From: CAWAHD01 sp963781785
Lineage (GTDB): Bacteria > Planctomycetota > Planctomycetia > Isosphaerales > Isosphaeraceae
Length of the DNA: 64,000 bases
NCBI GenBank assembly: GCA_963781785.1
Contig: CAWAHD010000004.1
Location: 620,001 to 684,000, forward strand
Reading direction: 5' to 3'
A program made the position numbers and the translations under genes. The notes beneath the pieces were generated by a model. That model was given only the letters and a program-made list of their open reading frames with translations, ran no database searches and was not told where the DNA came from. Shown here one piece after another: positions 10,168 to 23,027 of this stretch. The stretch's first letter is position 1. Each line of letters begins with the position of its first letter.

Positions 10168-10928
10168 CAGATCGTCCCCCATCCCGGAGCGTTTCGATGG
10201 TTGGCCGCATGATGCTAGCACGTCTCGTCAACAGCGGGGAGTGGGCAGCGCCGAATCCGCCGCCGGCAATCGGGAACGCAAAGCCGAGATCGGGAGTCGG
10301 CCTCCAGCGTAGAGCCGAGAATGCGGGGAGCACTTTGGCACGAAAAACGCTCGCAATTCTCCCGGCGATTCGATATACTACTCCGACATGCATGAGTGGA
10401 CCATCGCAAGATGGGACCAGAAAATCGCTCCGTCGGGCAGTGCCCGCGCGGCGACCAGGCGTGGTGGTTCTCGAGTGACTTGCAGTGGCCGATTCTCGAC
10501 TTCCTTCTCCCGATTCTCGATCCCGTACCGAAAATAGCTCCAGTATTCCGCGCTTGGAAACCGTATTATCCAGCACCTGCTTCGCCATGCTTCCCGAGAT
10601 CGCCGGTCGGTTTCCGCAATCGACCACGCTCCGGGAATCCCACCTAAAATCGGTCTCTCTCACCGCTTATGATGACGGTTCAACCTCGATCGATCATCCA
10701 GCAGCCAACTTTAAGAGTCTTCCGGGGGTTCTGCACACAATCGTAGAGAGCACCTGGAAGGAGGAGTACCCGGGCCTGACGACGCGTTTCCCCGGGGAGT
10801 GAGAGCCTGATCAGATGTCCGGAAGTCCAGATTAACTACAGCCCGCAAGCGGAGTATGGGCTCCAGTGCGACAGCACTTGACGCTTGTTTCCGGATCGCG
10901 GGTCCAACGGAGCAAAGGAGTCGTCTCG
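10168..10928. other. Intergenic region between divergent genes
   Basis: No gene with convincing composition or domain was found in this 760-bp gap between the divergent aminopeptidase and DUF1501 genes. It holds direct repeats of CGATTCTCGA near 10490-10525. The DUF1501 ribosome-binding site AAGGAG is at 10915-10920. Confidence 0.5.
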
Positions 10929-12239
10929 ATGGCAACCGGTCGTTTTGTGAACTCGATGAGCCGCCGGGGTTTCTTGACGGTGGGCTCGATCGGCCTGGGT
11001 GGTCTGACTCTGGCCGATCTGCTCAGGCTCCAGGCGCGGGCCGATCAAAAGAGCTACGCGGCAATCGCGGCCAAGGCAGACTCGGTCATTCACATCTTCT
11101 TGCCGGGGGGGATTGCCCACCAGGAAACGTTTGATCCCAAGCCGTTTGCTCCGATCGAGTATCGGGGCGACATGGGCTCGATCGCGACCAAGATCGACGG
11201 CGAGAAGTTCAGCGAGACGCTTCCGCAGACGGCACAGCTCGCCGACAAGCTGACGGTGATTCGCTCGATGACCCATGGCGAGGCCGCCCATGAGCGCGGC
11301 ACGCACAACATGTTCACGGGCTACCGGCCCAGCCCGGCTCTCCAGTATCCCAGCATGGGCAGCGTGGTCTCCCACGAGTATGGACCGCGGAACAATCTCC
11401 CGCCGTACGTGTGTATTCCCAATCAGCCGAATATTTACGCGGGGACGGGGTACTTGAGCTCGTCGTTCTCGCCGTTTTCTCTGGGCCGGGATCCGGCCGA
11501 TCCGGGGTTCCAGGTGCAGGACTTGAACCTCCCCGGCGGAATCAACGAGTCGCGGTTCACGACCCGGCGGACGGTCCTGGAAGCCGTCAACGCCCACTTC
11601 GCAGAGCGCGAGAAGAGCGACAACATCGCCGCAATGGATACCTTCTACCAGCGAGCTTACAGCCTGGTCAGCTCGCAGAAGGCCCGCGAGGCGTTCAATA
11701 TCGCGGCCGAGCCAGCCAAGGTCCGCGACGAATACGGCCGCAACGCGGCCGGCCAGCGCTTCCTGATGGCCCGCCGCCTGGTCGCCGCCGGCGTCCGTTT
11801 CGTCACCATCGACTACGGCGGGTGGGACATGCACACCCAGATCGTCGCGGGCATGAAGGGCCAGATGCCCCCGTTCGACCAGGCGTTCGCCGCCTTGATT
11901 CGCGACCTCGACCGCACCGGGCTGCTCAACAAGACCGTCGTGATGGTCTCCAGCGAGTTTGGCCGAACACCCAAGATCAATAAAGACGCCGGCCGCGACC
12001 ACTGGCCCAAGGTCTTCAGCGTCGTGCTTGCCGGTGGAGGCATCAAGCGAGGCTCGATCTACGGGATGTCCAACGCCACGGCCAGCGAGCCGGAGAAAGA
12101 CCCGATCGGTCCGGAAGACCTCGCCACGACCGTCTATCACCTGCTCGGAATCGTCGCCGACAAGGAGCTGATGGCTCCCGGCAACCGGCCGATCGAGATC
12201 GTCGACGGCGGCAAGGTCGTCAAGGACCTGCTCGCTTGA
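10929..12239 (+). CDS. DUF1501 family exported protein
   Basis: This 436-residue protein begins at ATG 10929, eight nt after a clear AAGGAG. The N-terminus has a twin-arginine signal (SRRGFL followed by a hydrophobic TVGSIGLGGL stretch), indicating Tat export. The body is the DUF1501 fold, related to the alkaline phosphatase/sulfatase superfamily, with the typical blocks FLPGGIAHQETFDPKP, THGEAAHERGTHNMFTGY, TIDYGGWDMH and VVMVSSEFGRTPK near the C-terminus. DUF1501 genes are expanded in planctomycetes and usually sit beside DUF1549/DUF1553 genes, as here. The biochemical role is unknown; a link to breakdown of complex extracellular polymers has been suggested for these pairs. It is the first gene of a four-gene operon; the next start is 35 nt downstream. 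Confidence 0.93.
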   Translation: MATGRFVNSMSRRGFLTVGSIGLGGLTLADLLRLQARADQKSYAAIAAKADSVIHIFLPGGIAHQETFDPKPFAPIEYRGDMGSIATKIDGEKFSETLPQTAQLADKLTVIRSMTHGEAAHERGTHNMFTGYRPSPALQYPSMGSVVSHEYGPRNNLPPYVCIPNQPNIYAGTGYLSSSFSPFSLGRDPADPGFQVQDLNLPGGINESRFTTRRTVLEAVNAHFAEREKSDNIAAMDTFYQRAYSLVSSQKAREAFNIAAEPAKVRDEYGRNAAGQRFLMARRLVAAGVRFVTIDYGGWDMHTQIVAGMKGQMPPFDQAFAALIRDLDRTGLLNKTVVMVSSEFGRTPKINKDAGRDHWPKVFSVVLAGGGIKRGSIYGMSNATASEPEKDPIGPEDLATTVYHLLGIVADKELMAPGNRPIEIVDGGKVVKDLLA

Positions 12240-12274
12240 TCCGCTCGCAATGAGTTTGTCGTCGAGGTACCTCC

Positions 12275-14696
12275 ATGCGATTACGCCTTCTGGTGTGCAG
12301 CTTGCTCCTTCTGTTTCCCAAGGCCGCCGGCGCGGCGACACCCTCCCTGGGGGCGATCCGCCCGGTCGGCGGCCAGCGCGGCACCGAGATCGACCTCACC
12401 CTCTCCGGCGCCAGGCTGGGTGACGCGCTCGAGATCATCTACTACCAGCCTGGCATCACCACGCTTTCGCTCAAAAAGGTTGACGACAACAACGTCAAGG
12501 CCCGGATCAAGATCGCCCCCGATTGCGCGCTGGGATTGCATGACCTGCGCGTGAGGACGGCGACCGGGCTCTCCGAGCTGCGGACCTTCAGCGTCGGCGC
12601 CTTGAAAGAGATCAGTGAGAAAGAGCCCAACAACGACTTCGCCGCTCCGCAGCCGATTGCCATGAACGTGACGGTCACCGGCGTGGCCGACAACGAAGAC
12701 GTCGATTACTTCGTCGTCGAGGCCAAAAAGGGCCAGCGGATCTCGGCCGAGGTCGAGGGCCTGAGGCTGGGCATCACCGAGTTCGACCCGTGCGTCGCCA
12801 TCATGAATTCCAAGAGGTTCGAGCTGGGAGTCAGCGATGACGCCGCTCTCGTCTGGCGGGACGGCTGCACTTCGATCCTGGCACCCGAGGATGGCAAGTA
12901 CATCATCCAGGTGCGCGAGAGCGCCTATGCCGGCAACGGCGCGTGCATCTACCGGCTTCATGTTGGCGATTTCCCCCGCGCGACTGCCATCATGCCCTCG
13001 GGGGCCAAGCCCGGCGAGACGGTCCAGGTCCGCTGGATCGGCGACCCCAAGGGCGAGGTCACGACGACCGTGAAGCTGCCGCCTCACCTCGAGCGCGAAT
13101 ACGGCATTCAGCGCCAGGATGAGAAGGGGTATTCCCCGTATCCCAACCTGTTCCGGTTGACCCCGCTCGGAAACGTGATCGAGAAAGAGCCCAACGACGA
13201 TGCGGCGCATGCGACTCCGTTCACAGCCCCGATGGCCGTCAATGGAATCATCGAGAAGCCAGGCGACGTCGACCAATTTGTCTTCAAGGCCGAGAAGGGA
13301 CAGGTCTTCGACGTTCACTGCTACGCCCGGCGGATCCGCTCGCCGCTCGATTCGGTCATGTACCTTGGCAAGAAGGGTGCCGGCGCCATGCTGGGCGCGG
13401 ACGACTCGTTCGGCCCGGATAGCTACTTCCGGTTCCAGGCCCCCGAGACGGCCGAGTACGTGATCTGGCTGGTCGACCAGCTTGGCAAGGGAGGCCCCGA
13501 TTATTTCTACCGGATCGAAGTCTCCGCCGTCGTGCCCCAGCTTCAAGTGACCACAAACGCCGAGCAGATCCCGCTGGGAACGGGCATCATGTCGATCGCC
13601 GTTCCCAAGGGCAACCGCCAGGCGATCTTGATGTACGGCAATCGGTCCGACTTCGGCGGCGATCTCAACCTCAGTGCCGGAGCTCTGCCGGCGGGCGTCA
13701 CCTTCGAGGCCCCGACGATCTTCGCCAGCCAGGTGGTCGTGCCGGTGCTGTTCTCGGCCAAGCCCGATGCGCCATTGGCCGCGACGCTGGCCGAGCTTTC
13801 CGGCAAGCCGGCCGACCCCAAGCTGAGCGTCCCCTCGCGATTCGAGCAGATGTCTGTGCTGGTCTTGGGGCAGAACAACGTCAACGTCTGGTCGCGCACC
13901 GTTGACCGGCTGGCCGTGGGCGTCACCGACGAGTGCCCGTACACGATCGAGATCGTCGAGCCCAAGGTGCCGCTCGTGCGTAGTGGATCGATGGGGCTCA
14001 AGGTGCGGGCTCAGCGCAAGCCCGGGTTCACCGCCCCGATCTCGGTCTGATCTCCCCTACAATCCGCCCGGCGTCGGCTCCGGCGGCGGGATCGTGATTC
14101 CGGAAAAGCAGAATGAAGCCGTCATTCCCATGAATGCCGATGGCGGAGCCGAGCTGCGCACCTGGAAAATCGTGGTCAACGGCGCCTCGGGCGTCGCCTC
14201 CGGGCCGATCATGGTCTCGTCTCAGCTTGCCAAGCTCACCATCGCCGAGCCGTTTCTGGGCCTGACCTTTCAATCCGCCAGCGTCGATCAAGGCAAGGAG
14301 GTCGACATGGCGATCAAGGTTGCCAAGGCGGTGGATTTCCCCGGCGAGGCCGCGGTGACCTTGTACGGGCTGCCCAACAAGGTCACGACCGACGTCAAGA
14401 AGATCACCAAGGACACGACCGACCTGGTGTATCACATCAAGACCGACAAGGTCTCGCCCGCGGGCAATCACGCGAGTCTGTTCTGTCAGGTCGTGATCAT
14501 GAAGGATGGCGAGCCGATCGTCCACAACATCGGCACGGGCACGCTCAGGATCGATGTTCCTCTGCCCCCGAAGCCCAGTGCACCGGTCGCCGTGGCTGCC
14601 AAGCCGGCTGCGCCGGCGGCCCCGGCCGCCAAGCCGCTCTCGCGGCTGGAGAAGCTGCGGCTGGAAAGCAAGCAGGCCAAGGGCGCAGGGAAGTGA
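12275..14696 (+). CDS. PPC-domain exported protein (frameshifted)
   Basis: ATG 12275 starts a signal peptide (RLRLLVCSLLLLFPKAAGA). Two bacterial pre-peptidase C-terminal (PPC) type beta-sandwich domains are recognisable by the markers EKEPNNDFAAPQPIAMNV and EKEPNDDAAHATPF with DVDYFVVEAKKGQ and DVDQFVFKAEKGQ. The frame ends at 14050 with a TGA, but the neighbouring frame continues from ~14048 as LPYNPPGVGSGGGIVIPEKQ to a stop at 14696, ending in an Ala/Pro-rich tail (KPAAPAAPAAKPLSRLEKL). One indel would make an ~806-residue protein. It lies between DUF1501 and DUF1549 genes in the same operon, and is probably an exported partner that binds polymers or proteins. Confidence 0.85.
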
Positions 14697-14724
14697 ACAC
14701 TTTCAGAAAAAGGATGACGTCCCC

Positions 14725-17223
<2,499 letters not shown>

Positions 17224-17246
17224 TACGGCCCTCGAGACCAGACACC

Positions 17247-19627
17247 ATGCGATCGAAGCTTACCGTTGCCGTATTCTCGGCGTTCATCTCCTCAATCCTT
17301 GGGGCTGTTGCTGTCGGCCGGGCGGCCGACTCTCCCAAGGAAAAGGAGAAGATCACATACGAGCAAAACGTGGCGGCCGTGTTCCGGACCCGGTGCGGCT
17401 CGTGCCACAACCCCGACAAGCAGAAGGGGGGGCTCAACCTGGATAATTACGGCTCGGCCATGCGCGGCGGCGGCAGCGGCAAGGTGATCGAGCCGGGCGA
17501 TGCCGAGAGCAGCACGCTCTTTCTGGTGGTATCGCACCGCGAGCAGCCGAATATGCCGCCCAACTCGCCCAAGATCCCCGACCCCGAGATCGAGCTGATC
17601 AAGAAGTGGATCGAAGGGGCGCTCTCGAGAATTCCGGGAGCAAAGCGGCCGTCAAGACCAAGCCCAAGTTTGAGTTCAAGCTCGACCCGGCTTCCCTGGG
17701 AAAGCCTGCCGGCACGCCGGCGATGCCCGAGAACCTGTCGACCGAGCCGTTCGTGCCCGAGGCGAAGCCGAGCGCGATTGTGGCGATGGCGGCCAGCCCC
17801 TGGGCACCGCTCGTGGCGATCGCCGGGCACAAGCAGGTGTTGCTGTATCGCACGACCGACTTTCATCTGATGGGAGTCTTGCCGTTCCCGGAGGGGGCGA
17901 TCTACGTCCTCAAGTTCAGCCGCAATGGCGACCTCCTGCTCGCAGGAGGCGGCCGTGGCGGCCAGTCGGGAATCGCCGTGGCGTGGGACGTCAAGAAGGG
18001 GACCAGGGTGTTCGAGATCGGCAAGGAATACGACATCGTGCTGGCCGCCGACATCAGCCCGGACCACTCCCAGGTCGTTCTGGGCGGCCCCAGCAGGGTC
18101 GTCCGGATCTACAACACATCCGACGGCTCGCTCGCGCAGGAGATGCGCAAACACACGGAATGGATCACGGCCGCAGAGTTCAGTCCCGATGGAGTCTTGC
18201 TCGCGACCGGCGACCGCAACAATGGGCTGATTGTCTGGGAAGCACAGACCGGACGGGAGTTCTTCGATTTGCGGGGCCACCAGGCGGCCATCACTGACGT
18301 GAGCTGGCGCTTGGATTCGAACGTGCTTGCCTCGGCCAGCGAGGACACCACGGTGAAACTGTGGGAGATGGAAAACGGCGGCAACATTCGATCGATCGGT
18401 GCGCACGGACCGGGAGTCGCCTCGGTACGCTTTGCCAAGGACGGAAGGCTGGTGACGGCGGGCCGTGACCGGGTGGTGCGGATCTGGGACCAGAATGGCG
18501 GCAAGCAACGTGAATTCGAGCCGTTCGGCGACCTGGCGCTCGAGGCTGTCATGAGCCACGACGAGTCGCGCGTGTTCGCCGCCGATTGGACTGGCGAAAT
18601 CCGGGTTTGGAGTGTGGCGGATGGGCGCCGGCTTGCGAATCTGGCCGTCAATCCTGCTCCGATCGCGACCCGGATCGAACACACCAAACACGCCCTCGCC
18701 GCGGCGCAGGCCGAGGTCGAATCGCTGTCGAAGCAGCTCGTCTCGTTCCAGAATGCGATTGCTCCGGCGAACGCGGCACTGGCCCAGGTACAGACCAAGC
18801 TGACGGTTGCGGAGCAGGCGGCAGCGCAGAAGGCGGCGCTCGTGCAGCACCTCGAGCAAGCCCAGAAGGCGAAGGCGGCCGTCACCGACGACGCGCAACT
18901 GACCTTGAAAGCGGCCGAGGGCCTGGCGGGTCAGCTCGCCGCCAACCAGGTGACCGCGGAGCAGGCGATCGGCAAGACTGTGGAGGCCGAAAAATCCGCG
19001 ACCCAGGCGCTCGCGGCCGCGAAGAAGGCAACGCAGAAGGCCCAGTCGGACAAGACCTCCAATGATCCGGCGCTGGCCGCCGCAGCCGCGGCTTTGGCTG
19101 CCGCCGCGACTCCGGAGGCCACCGCAAAGGCCACCGCCGAGCTGCTCGCGCAGGCGGAGCGATCACTCGCTCTGGTCAAAGAGCTCGCGGCCGCCGGAAC
19201 GCGGCAGAAGGCCGCATCGGATACTCTGGTTCAGGCCACTGCGGCCAAGAACGCAGCTCCGGGCGCCCTTCTAGCGGCCCGCTCGTCGGCCAAGGCCGCC
19301 GGGCTGGCGCTCCTGTCGGCCCGCGACCTCTCGGGCCGGGCTAGCGGAGAGAAGGTCGCCGTCGAGAAGGCGCTGGTTGACGCCCGCGCCGCACTCCAGC
19401 AGGCAACGACCGTGGTGACTGCCGTCAAGAAAGACCATGCCCAGGCCAGCGCGGCCAAAGCCGGGGCCGAGAAGGCCCTGGCTGAAAAGAAGGCTCCCCT
19501 GGACATCGCGGCGGCGAAGGTGCAGGCGCTCAAGGCCGAGCTCGACGCCCTCGCCGTCGAATTGAAGCGCCCCAGTCCGGCCAAAGGCGGCCTCGCCTCG
19601 GCCGCGCACGCAAATTCGCCGAGGTGA
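17247..19627 (+). CDS. Planctomycete cytochrome c fused to WD40 propeller and coiled coil (frameshifted)
   Basis: After a signal peptide the N-terminal domain carries the heme-c motif CGSCH (VFRTRCGSCHNPDKQKGGLNL), as in planctomycete cytochrome C1 domains. The frame must shift near 17625 to continue as ENSGSKAAVKTKPKFEFKL. A WD40 propeller follows (FSPDGVLLATGDRNN, SASEDTTVKLWEM, WTGEIRVWSV). The last ~300 residues are an Ala/Lys/Gln-rich, heptad-like coiled coil (AAAQAEVESLSKQL onward). Total length is about 793 residues. It closes the operon, 23 nt after the DUF1549 gene. Such gene sets are presumed to build an exported, heme-containing assembly; the task of that assembly is unknown. Confidence 0.87.
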
Positions 19628-19727
19628 GTCTGCTCGCTCAGCCAGGCTCGCCACGCTAGAATCAAATCATCGGCGCCATCCGCGATTCCGCGGATCGACC
19701 GATCGCCGTGTTCTGCGGGAGGCTCGC

Positions 19728-20483
19728 ATGCCAATTCACGATTGGTCACGCGTGTTTGATCGGGCTTTCCACGATTTCCACCTGGCCTGGATCGCTGAGC
19801 TCCGAAGCACGCTTAACGGTGGCGTACTACCTCCCGATTATTACGCCCTGGTCGAGCAAGTCGCTCGACCGACCGTGGCGGACGTACTCACCTTGCAAAC
19901 CACGAACGGCTCGAGCGCCGAATGGTCCGGTGAGCCGATCTCCGGCGCAACTGCGGTCGCGATCGCTCCGCCCCGGGTTCGGGACCACGAGAGCATCGAC
20001 CAAGACATCTTCGCACGCCGCCAGAAGAGTGTCGTGATCCACCACGCCAGCGATGACCGGATTGTCGCTCTGATCGAAATCCTCTCTTCCAGCAACAAAT
20101 CGAGCAAGCAGGAATTCCGGACATTTGTGACAAAGGCTCTGAACGCTCTGGAGCTTGGCCACCATTTGTTACTTTTCGACCTCCAACCAAGAACTCCGCG
20201 CGATCCGGACGGGATCCATTCTGTGATCTGGGACGAGTTCGGGGGCAAGCCAAAACCGGCCCCGCCCAACAAGCCGCTCAGTCTCGTCGCGTACGACGCT
20301 GGTCCGCCCACGACGGCGTATGTCGAACCGGTTGGCATCGGCGATAAGCTCATCGACATGCCTCTGTTTCTTGCTCCGGGCTGGTACGTGAATGTTCCGC
20401 TGGAAGCGACGTACCGGGCCGCGCGGCGCGGCGTGCCGCGCCGCTTCCGTGAGGTCCTGGAGCCGGCGAACCCAACGCCGTGA
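19728..20483 (+). CDS. DUF4058 family protein
   Basis: This 251-residue protein starts at ATG 19728, five nt after GGGAGG. The N-terminus is the DUF4058 signature (MPIHDWSRVFDRAFHDFHLAWIAEL, with LPPDYYALVEQ downstream). The family is predicted to have a PD-(D/E)xK nuclease-like fold related to Uma2, and the IVALIEILSSSNK block fits the strand carrying the acidic residue. The family is found mainly in cyanobacteria and planctomycetes and has no known substrate. It is a single gene, separated by about 100 bp from the upstream operon. Confidence 0.88.
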   Translation: MPIHDWSRVFDRAFHDFHLAWIAELRSTLNGGVLPPDYYALVEQVARPTVADVLTLQTTNGSSAEWSGEPISGATAVAIAPPRVRDHESIDQDIFARRQKSVVIHHASDDRIVALIEILSSSNKSSKQEFRTFVTKALNALELGHHLLLFDLQPRTPRDPDGIHSVIWDEFGGKPKPAPPNKPLSLVAYDAGPPTTAYVEPVGIGDKLIDMPLFLAPGWYVNVPLEATYRAARRGVPRRFREVLEPANPTP

Positions 20484-20574
20484 ACGAATTCCAGGCGGCA
20501 CGAGACCGAGATAAAAAAAGTGCCCGTCCTCCTCTTTGCCCCAGACCTGGATCCCAGCTCAATTCCAATCCCCC

Positions 20575-20605
20575 TTGACAATAAGCGAGCACTCGCTAAT
20601 ATATA
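20575..20605 (+). promoter_or_regulatory. Promoter with embedded operator-like palindrome
   Basis: TTGACA at 20575-20580 is followed by AT-rich candidates TAATAT (20597) or TATATA (20600). Between them lies the palindrome AGCGAG-CA-CTCGCT, extending to a 20-bp near-palindrome ATAAGCGAGCACTCGCTAAT with one mismatched pair. A palindrome in the spacer of a strong promoter is typical of an operator for a dimeric repressor, TetR type for example. No regulator gene lies beside it. Confidence 0.6.
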
Positions 20606-20856
20606 GGTCGTGAAGCCAATCTGTGCGTATCTGTTCCAGGAGAGCGGCTGCTGCATCGAACCGATGGAATTCATGGCGATGATTACGTGGAATTGATTAT
20701 GTGTGATTACGTCTGATCCGGGTTGCCGCGGGATTGTACGCGACCGCGCGAACCCTCGCTCCCGCCGATTTGTCTGTCCCTCAATAATGGCACCGGATTC
20801 ACGAAACCTACGATAGAGGAAGGCGCAGTGGCACCGCAGCAGAACGAATGCGGCAA

Positions 20857-20876
20857 GTCAGGCTTTCCGGCCTGAC
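20857..20876. repeat. Dispersed hairpin repeat GTCAGGC...GCCTGAC
   Basis: This is a 20-bp perfect hairpin with a 7-bp stem and TTTCCG loop. Closely related copies lie at 36949-36968 and 36982-37001. Confidence 0.8.
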
Positions 20877-20957
20877 CATGGGCGGAATGGATTACTCCGG
20901 TTCACTGAGCACCCATCGGGTGTCAATCATCTCGCGCCCCCCGGGGAGGCTAAGCTC

Positions 20958-22086
20958 ATGTCCAGCGAATCGCTGTGCGCACAAGACGAGCGGGTTGATC
21001 GAGTCGCCAGCCGCAAGGCACGGCGCCCTATCGGGGGTCGTTCGCCTTGGCTGTTGCTGGGGGCATGGCAGCCGTTTGTGGTATTCCTGGCGTCGCTGAC
21101 CGCAGTGGCCTGTTTTGCGGCCAAGCCTTGCTCGAAGACCCAACCGAGGCCGCGCAGCACGTTGACAGGGCACGAGGGCTCGGTTGCCGCGGTTTCCTTT
21201 CGTCCCGACGGGGCCGTGCTATCCTCGGTGGGACGGAATGGGTCGATCGTGCTGTGGAATGTGGTCACACTCGAGTATGACCTGTTGTCGCCGGTGGGCC
21301 CGGGTCAGCATCGTTGTGTGGCGTTCAGTCCCGACGGCAAGCTTCTGGCGGCCGGCAGCCCGACGCAGGCCGTTTGCGCTCCGCGACCTGGAGATGAACA
21401 AGACGTCGGCCCTGCTCGATCCGTCAACCGAAACGGTTGGTGCGAAATGCCTCGCCTTTGCTCCCGACGGCCGCACCCTGGCCGTCGGACAGAAAGATGG
21501 GCGGATCACGCTCTGGAACACTGTCACGCGGCTGGAGCAGTCGATGCTCGCAGGGCACGGCGAGTTCGTTTGCTCGCTCGTCTACGCTCCTGACGGTCGC
21601 TCATTGGTTTCGTTTGGCGGGGACTGGACGGTACGGCTCTGGGACGTGGCGACTGGCCAGCCTCGTTTCGCGATCCCCGGTCCGGAGGGCATGTCTGTTT
21701 CCGTCGCATTCTCTCGCGACAGCCAGGTCTTGGTTCTGGGCAACCAGCGAAGCCCTGTCCTTCAGCTTCGGGACGTAGCCACGGGCCATGTTCGCGCAAT
21801 ACTGGATGGACCAGAAAGTGATGTCCTGGCCGTGGCGATCAGCCCGGACGGTCGCACGTTGGCCGCAGGTGATTTCCATGGCGTGATTTATTCCTGGCAT
21901 CTCCCGACCCTTCAGCTTGGGCGAGCCCGTTTGATCCACTCCGGGATCCAGACGCTTGCCTTTGCACCCGATGGAGGGACCTTGGCGTCGGGCGGCTTCG
22001 ATGGCAGGGTGTGCCTTTGGGATTGGCCGCCGCGGACCACGACCGGCGAACCAATCGTGCGACGCTGGCAAAGCCAGGACCAATAA
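20958..22086 (+). CDS. WD40 repeat protein with N-terminal membrane anchor (frameshifted)
   Basis: ATG 20958 is followed by a basic stretch and one hydrophobic segment (WLLLGAWQPFVVFLASLTAVACF), probably a signal anchor. At least six WD40 blades can be seen (LTGHEGSVAAVSFRPDGAV, CVAFSPDGKLLAAGS, CLAFAPDGRTLAVGQKDG, LVYAPDGRSLVSFGGDWTV, VAISPDGRTLAAGDFHG, LAFAPDGGTLASGGFDG). The frame shifts near 21370, between the second and third blade. Such propellers usually act as protein-binding scaffolds; in planctomycetes they often end kinases or stand alone as here. No partner gene is obvious. Confidence 0.82.
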
Positions 22087-22333
22087 TCCGGCACCAAGCG
22101 GAAAGACGGAGAAGGTTTTCCACGCAACGCGCTGCCGGCGAAGGACACATGTTCTCATCGGCCAGAATCTTGGGCGAAGGGGGGCGAGCCCAAAGCCGCC
22201 TCGCCGAGCAGCCGTGACTCGGAGCACGGCATGGCTCGGACCTTCGTCCGGTTCGTTCTGCCCCCTGGGTCTTCCATCGTGGATGCATCGTGTTCCCCCC
22301 GATGGTACAATTGGGGGCGAAAGGCTCATAAGC

Positions 22334-22942
22334 ATGTCTACAGTCACACCGACACAACCGCTGGTGTCGCCTCCGCCGACCTTGGCTCCGTTGACGCCGT
22401 ACCGCAACACCGTCGATGAGTACGAACGGATCATCGCATCAGGGTCGTTGAACGAGCCCAAGAAGGTCGAGCTGATCGACGGTTATATGGTGACCAAGAT
22501 GGCCAAGAGTGCGGAGCACGGCTTCTCCATCAAGGAAGTCCTCAAGGCGTTGGATCGGAGCCTACCGCCGGGTTGGACATGGCGGAAGGAAGCGCCAGTG
22601 CGGATCCCCGTGTATGACGAGCCAGAACCAGACATCACGATCGTCCGGGGCTCCGACGCTGACTACAGGCATCGGATCCCCGAGGTGAACGAAATCTCGC
22701 TGTTGGTCGAGGTGTCGGCGACGAACGTGAGCGCCGATCGCCAGCAGGGAAACCTCTACGGGCGCAGCGGCGTGCCCGTCTACTGGATCGTCAATCTGGT
22801 CGACCGCCAGGTCGAGGTCTACACCGATCCGGGGCCGGCCGGTTATGCGTCCCGGATGGACTTCCCGTCCGGTCAGCGGGTTCCCCTGGTGATCGACGGC
22901 CGGCAGTGCGGCCAGATCGCTGTCGACGACATCCTGGCCTGA
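22334..22942 (+). CDS. Uma2 family protein with apparent loss of catalytic lysine
   Basis: This is an intact 202-residue Uma2/DUF820 protein. ATG 22334 is used because the conserved fold begins soon after (YRNTVDEYERIIASG, KKVELIDGYMV). Motifs include EPEPDITIVRG, LLVEVSATNVSADRQQGNLYG and VYWIVNLVDRQVEVY. In most relatives the segment after DR contains a Lys followed by a small residue and LY (DRxxKGxLYA). Here it reads DRQQGNLYG, so the expected PD-(D/E)xK lysine appears to be Gln. The protein may be catalytically inactive, or the lysine may be supplied elsewhere. Role unknown. Confidence 0.85.
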   Translation: MSTVTPTQPLVSPPPTLAPLTPYRNTVDEYERIIASGSLNEPKKVELIDGYMVTKMAKSAEHGFSIKEVLKALDRSLPPGWTWRKEAPVRIPVYDEPEPDITIVRGSDADYRHRIPEVNEISLLVEVSATNVSADRQQGNLYGRSGVPVYWIVNLVDRQVEVYTDPGPAGYASRMDFPSGQRVPLVIDGRQCGQIAVDDILA

Positions 22943-23027
22943 TAGCTCGGTGGAAGGAGACACAGGATCGCACAAACTAACCCAAGCGACCACTCTGCCG
23001 ACCGCGCTACAATCGGTGTACTGACCG

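Larger units (their letters stand above)
20484..20957. other. Intergenic region with orphan promoter and hairpin
   Basis: No protein gene is evident. The region holds a promoter-like site with an internal palindrome (20575-20605) and one copy of the GTCAGGC hairpin (20857-20876). The only frame directly behind the promoter, starting at GTG 20610, stops after 28 codons. Confidence 0.5.

Noticed and set aside
10836..12341. Minus-strand 501-codon open frame
   Set aside because: It is the shadow of the DUF1501 gene, which has clear motifs and a ribosome-binding site.
20660..20690. Resemblance to a lacZ-alpha vector start (ATGATTACG near GAATTC)
   Set aside because: The match is short and the flanking sequence is not vector; probably chance.
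22965..23020. Minus-strand sequence resembling a tRNA 5' half (GCAGAGTGG with GCGCGGTCGG)
   Set aside because: No acceptor pairing, anticodon stem or GTTCRANYC T-loop could be found.
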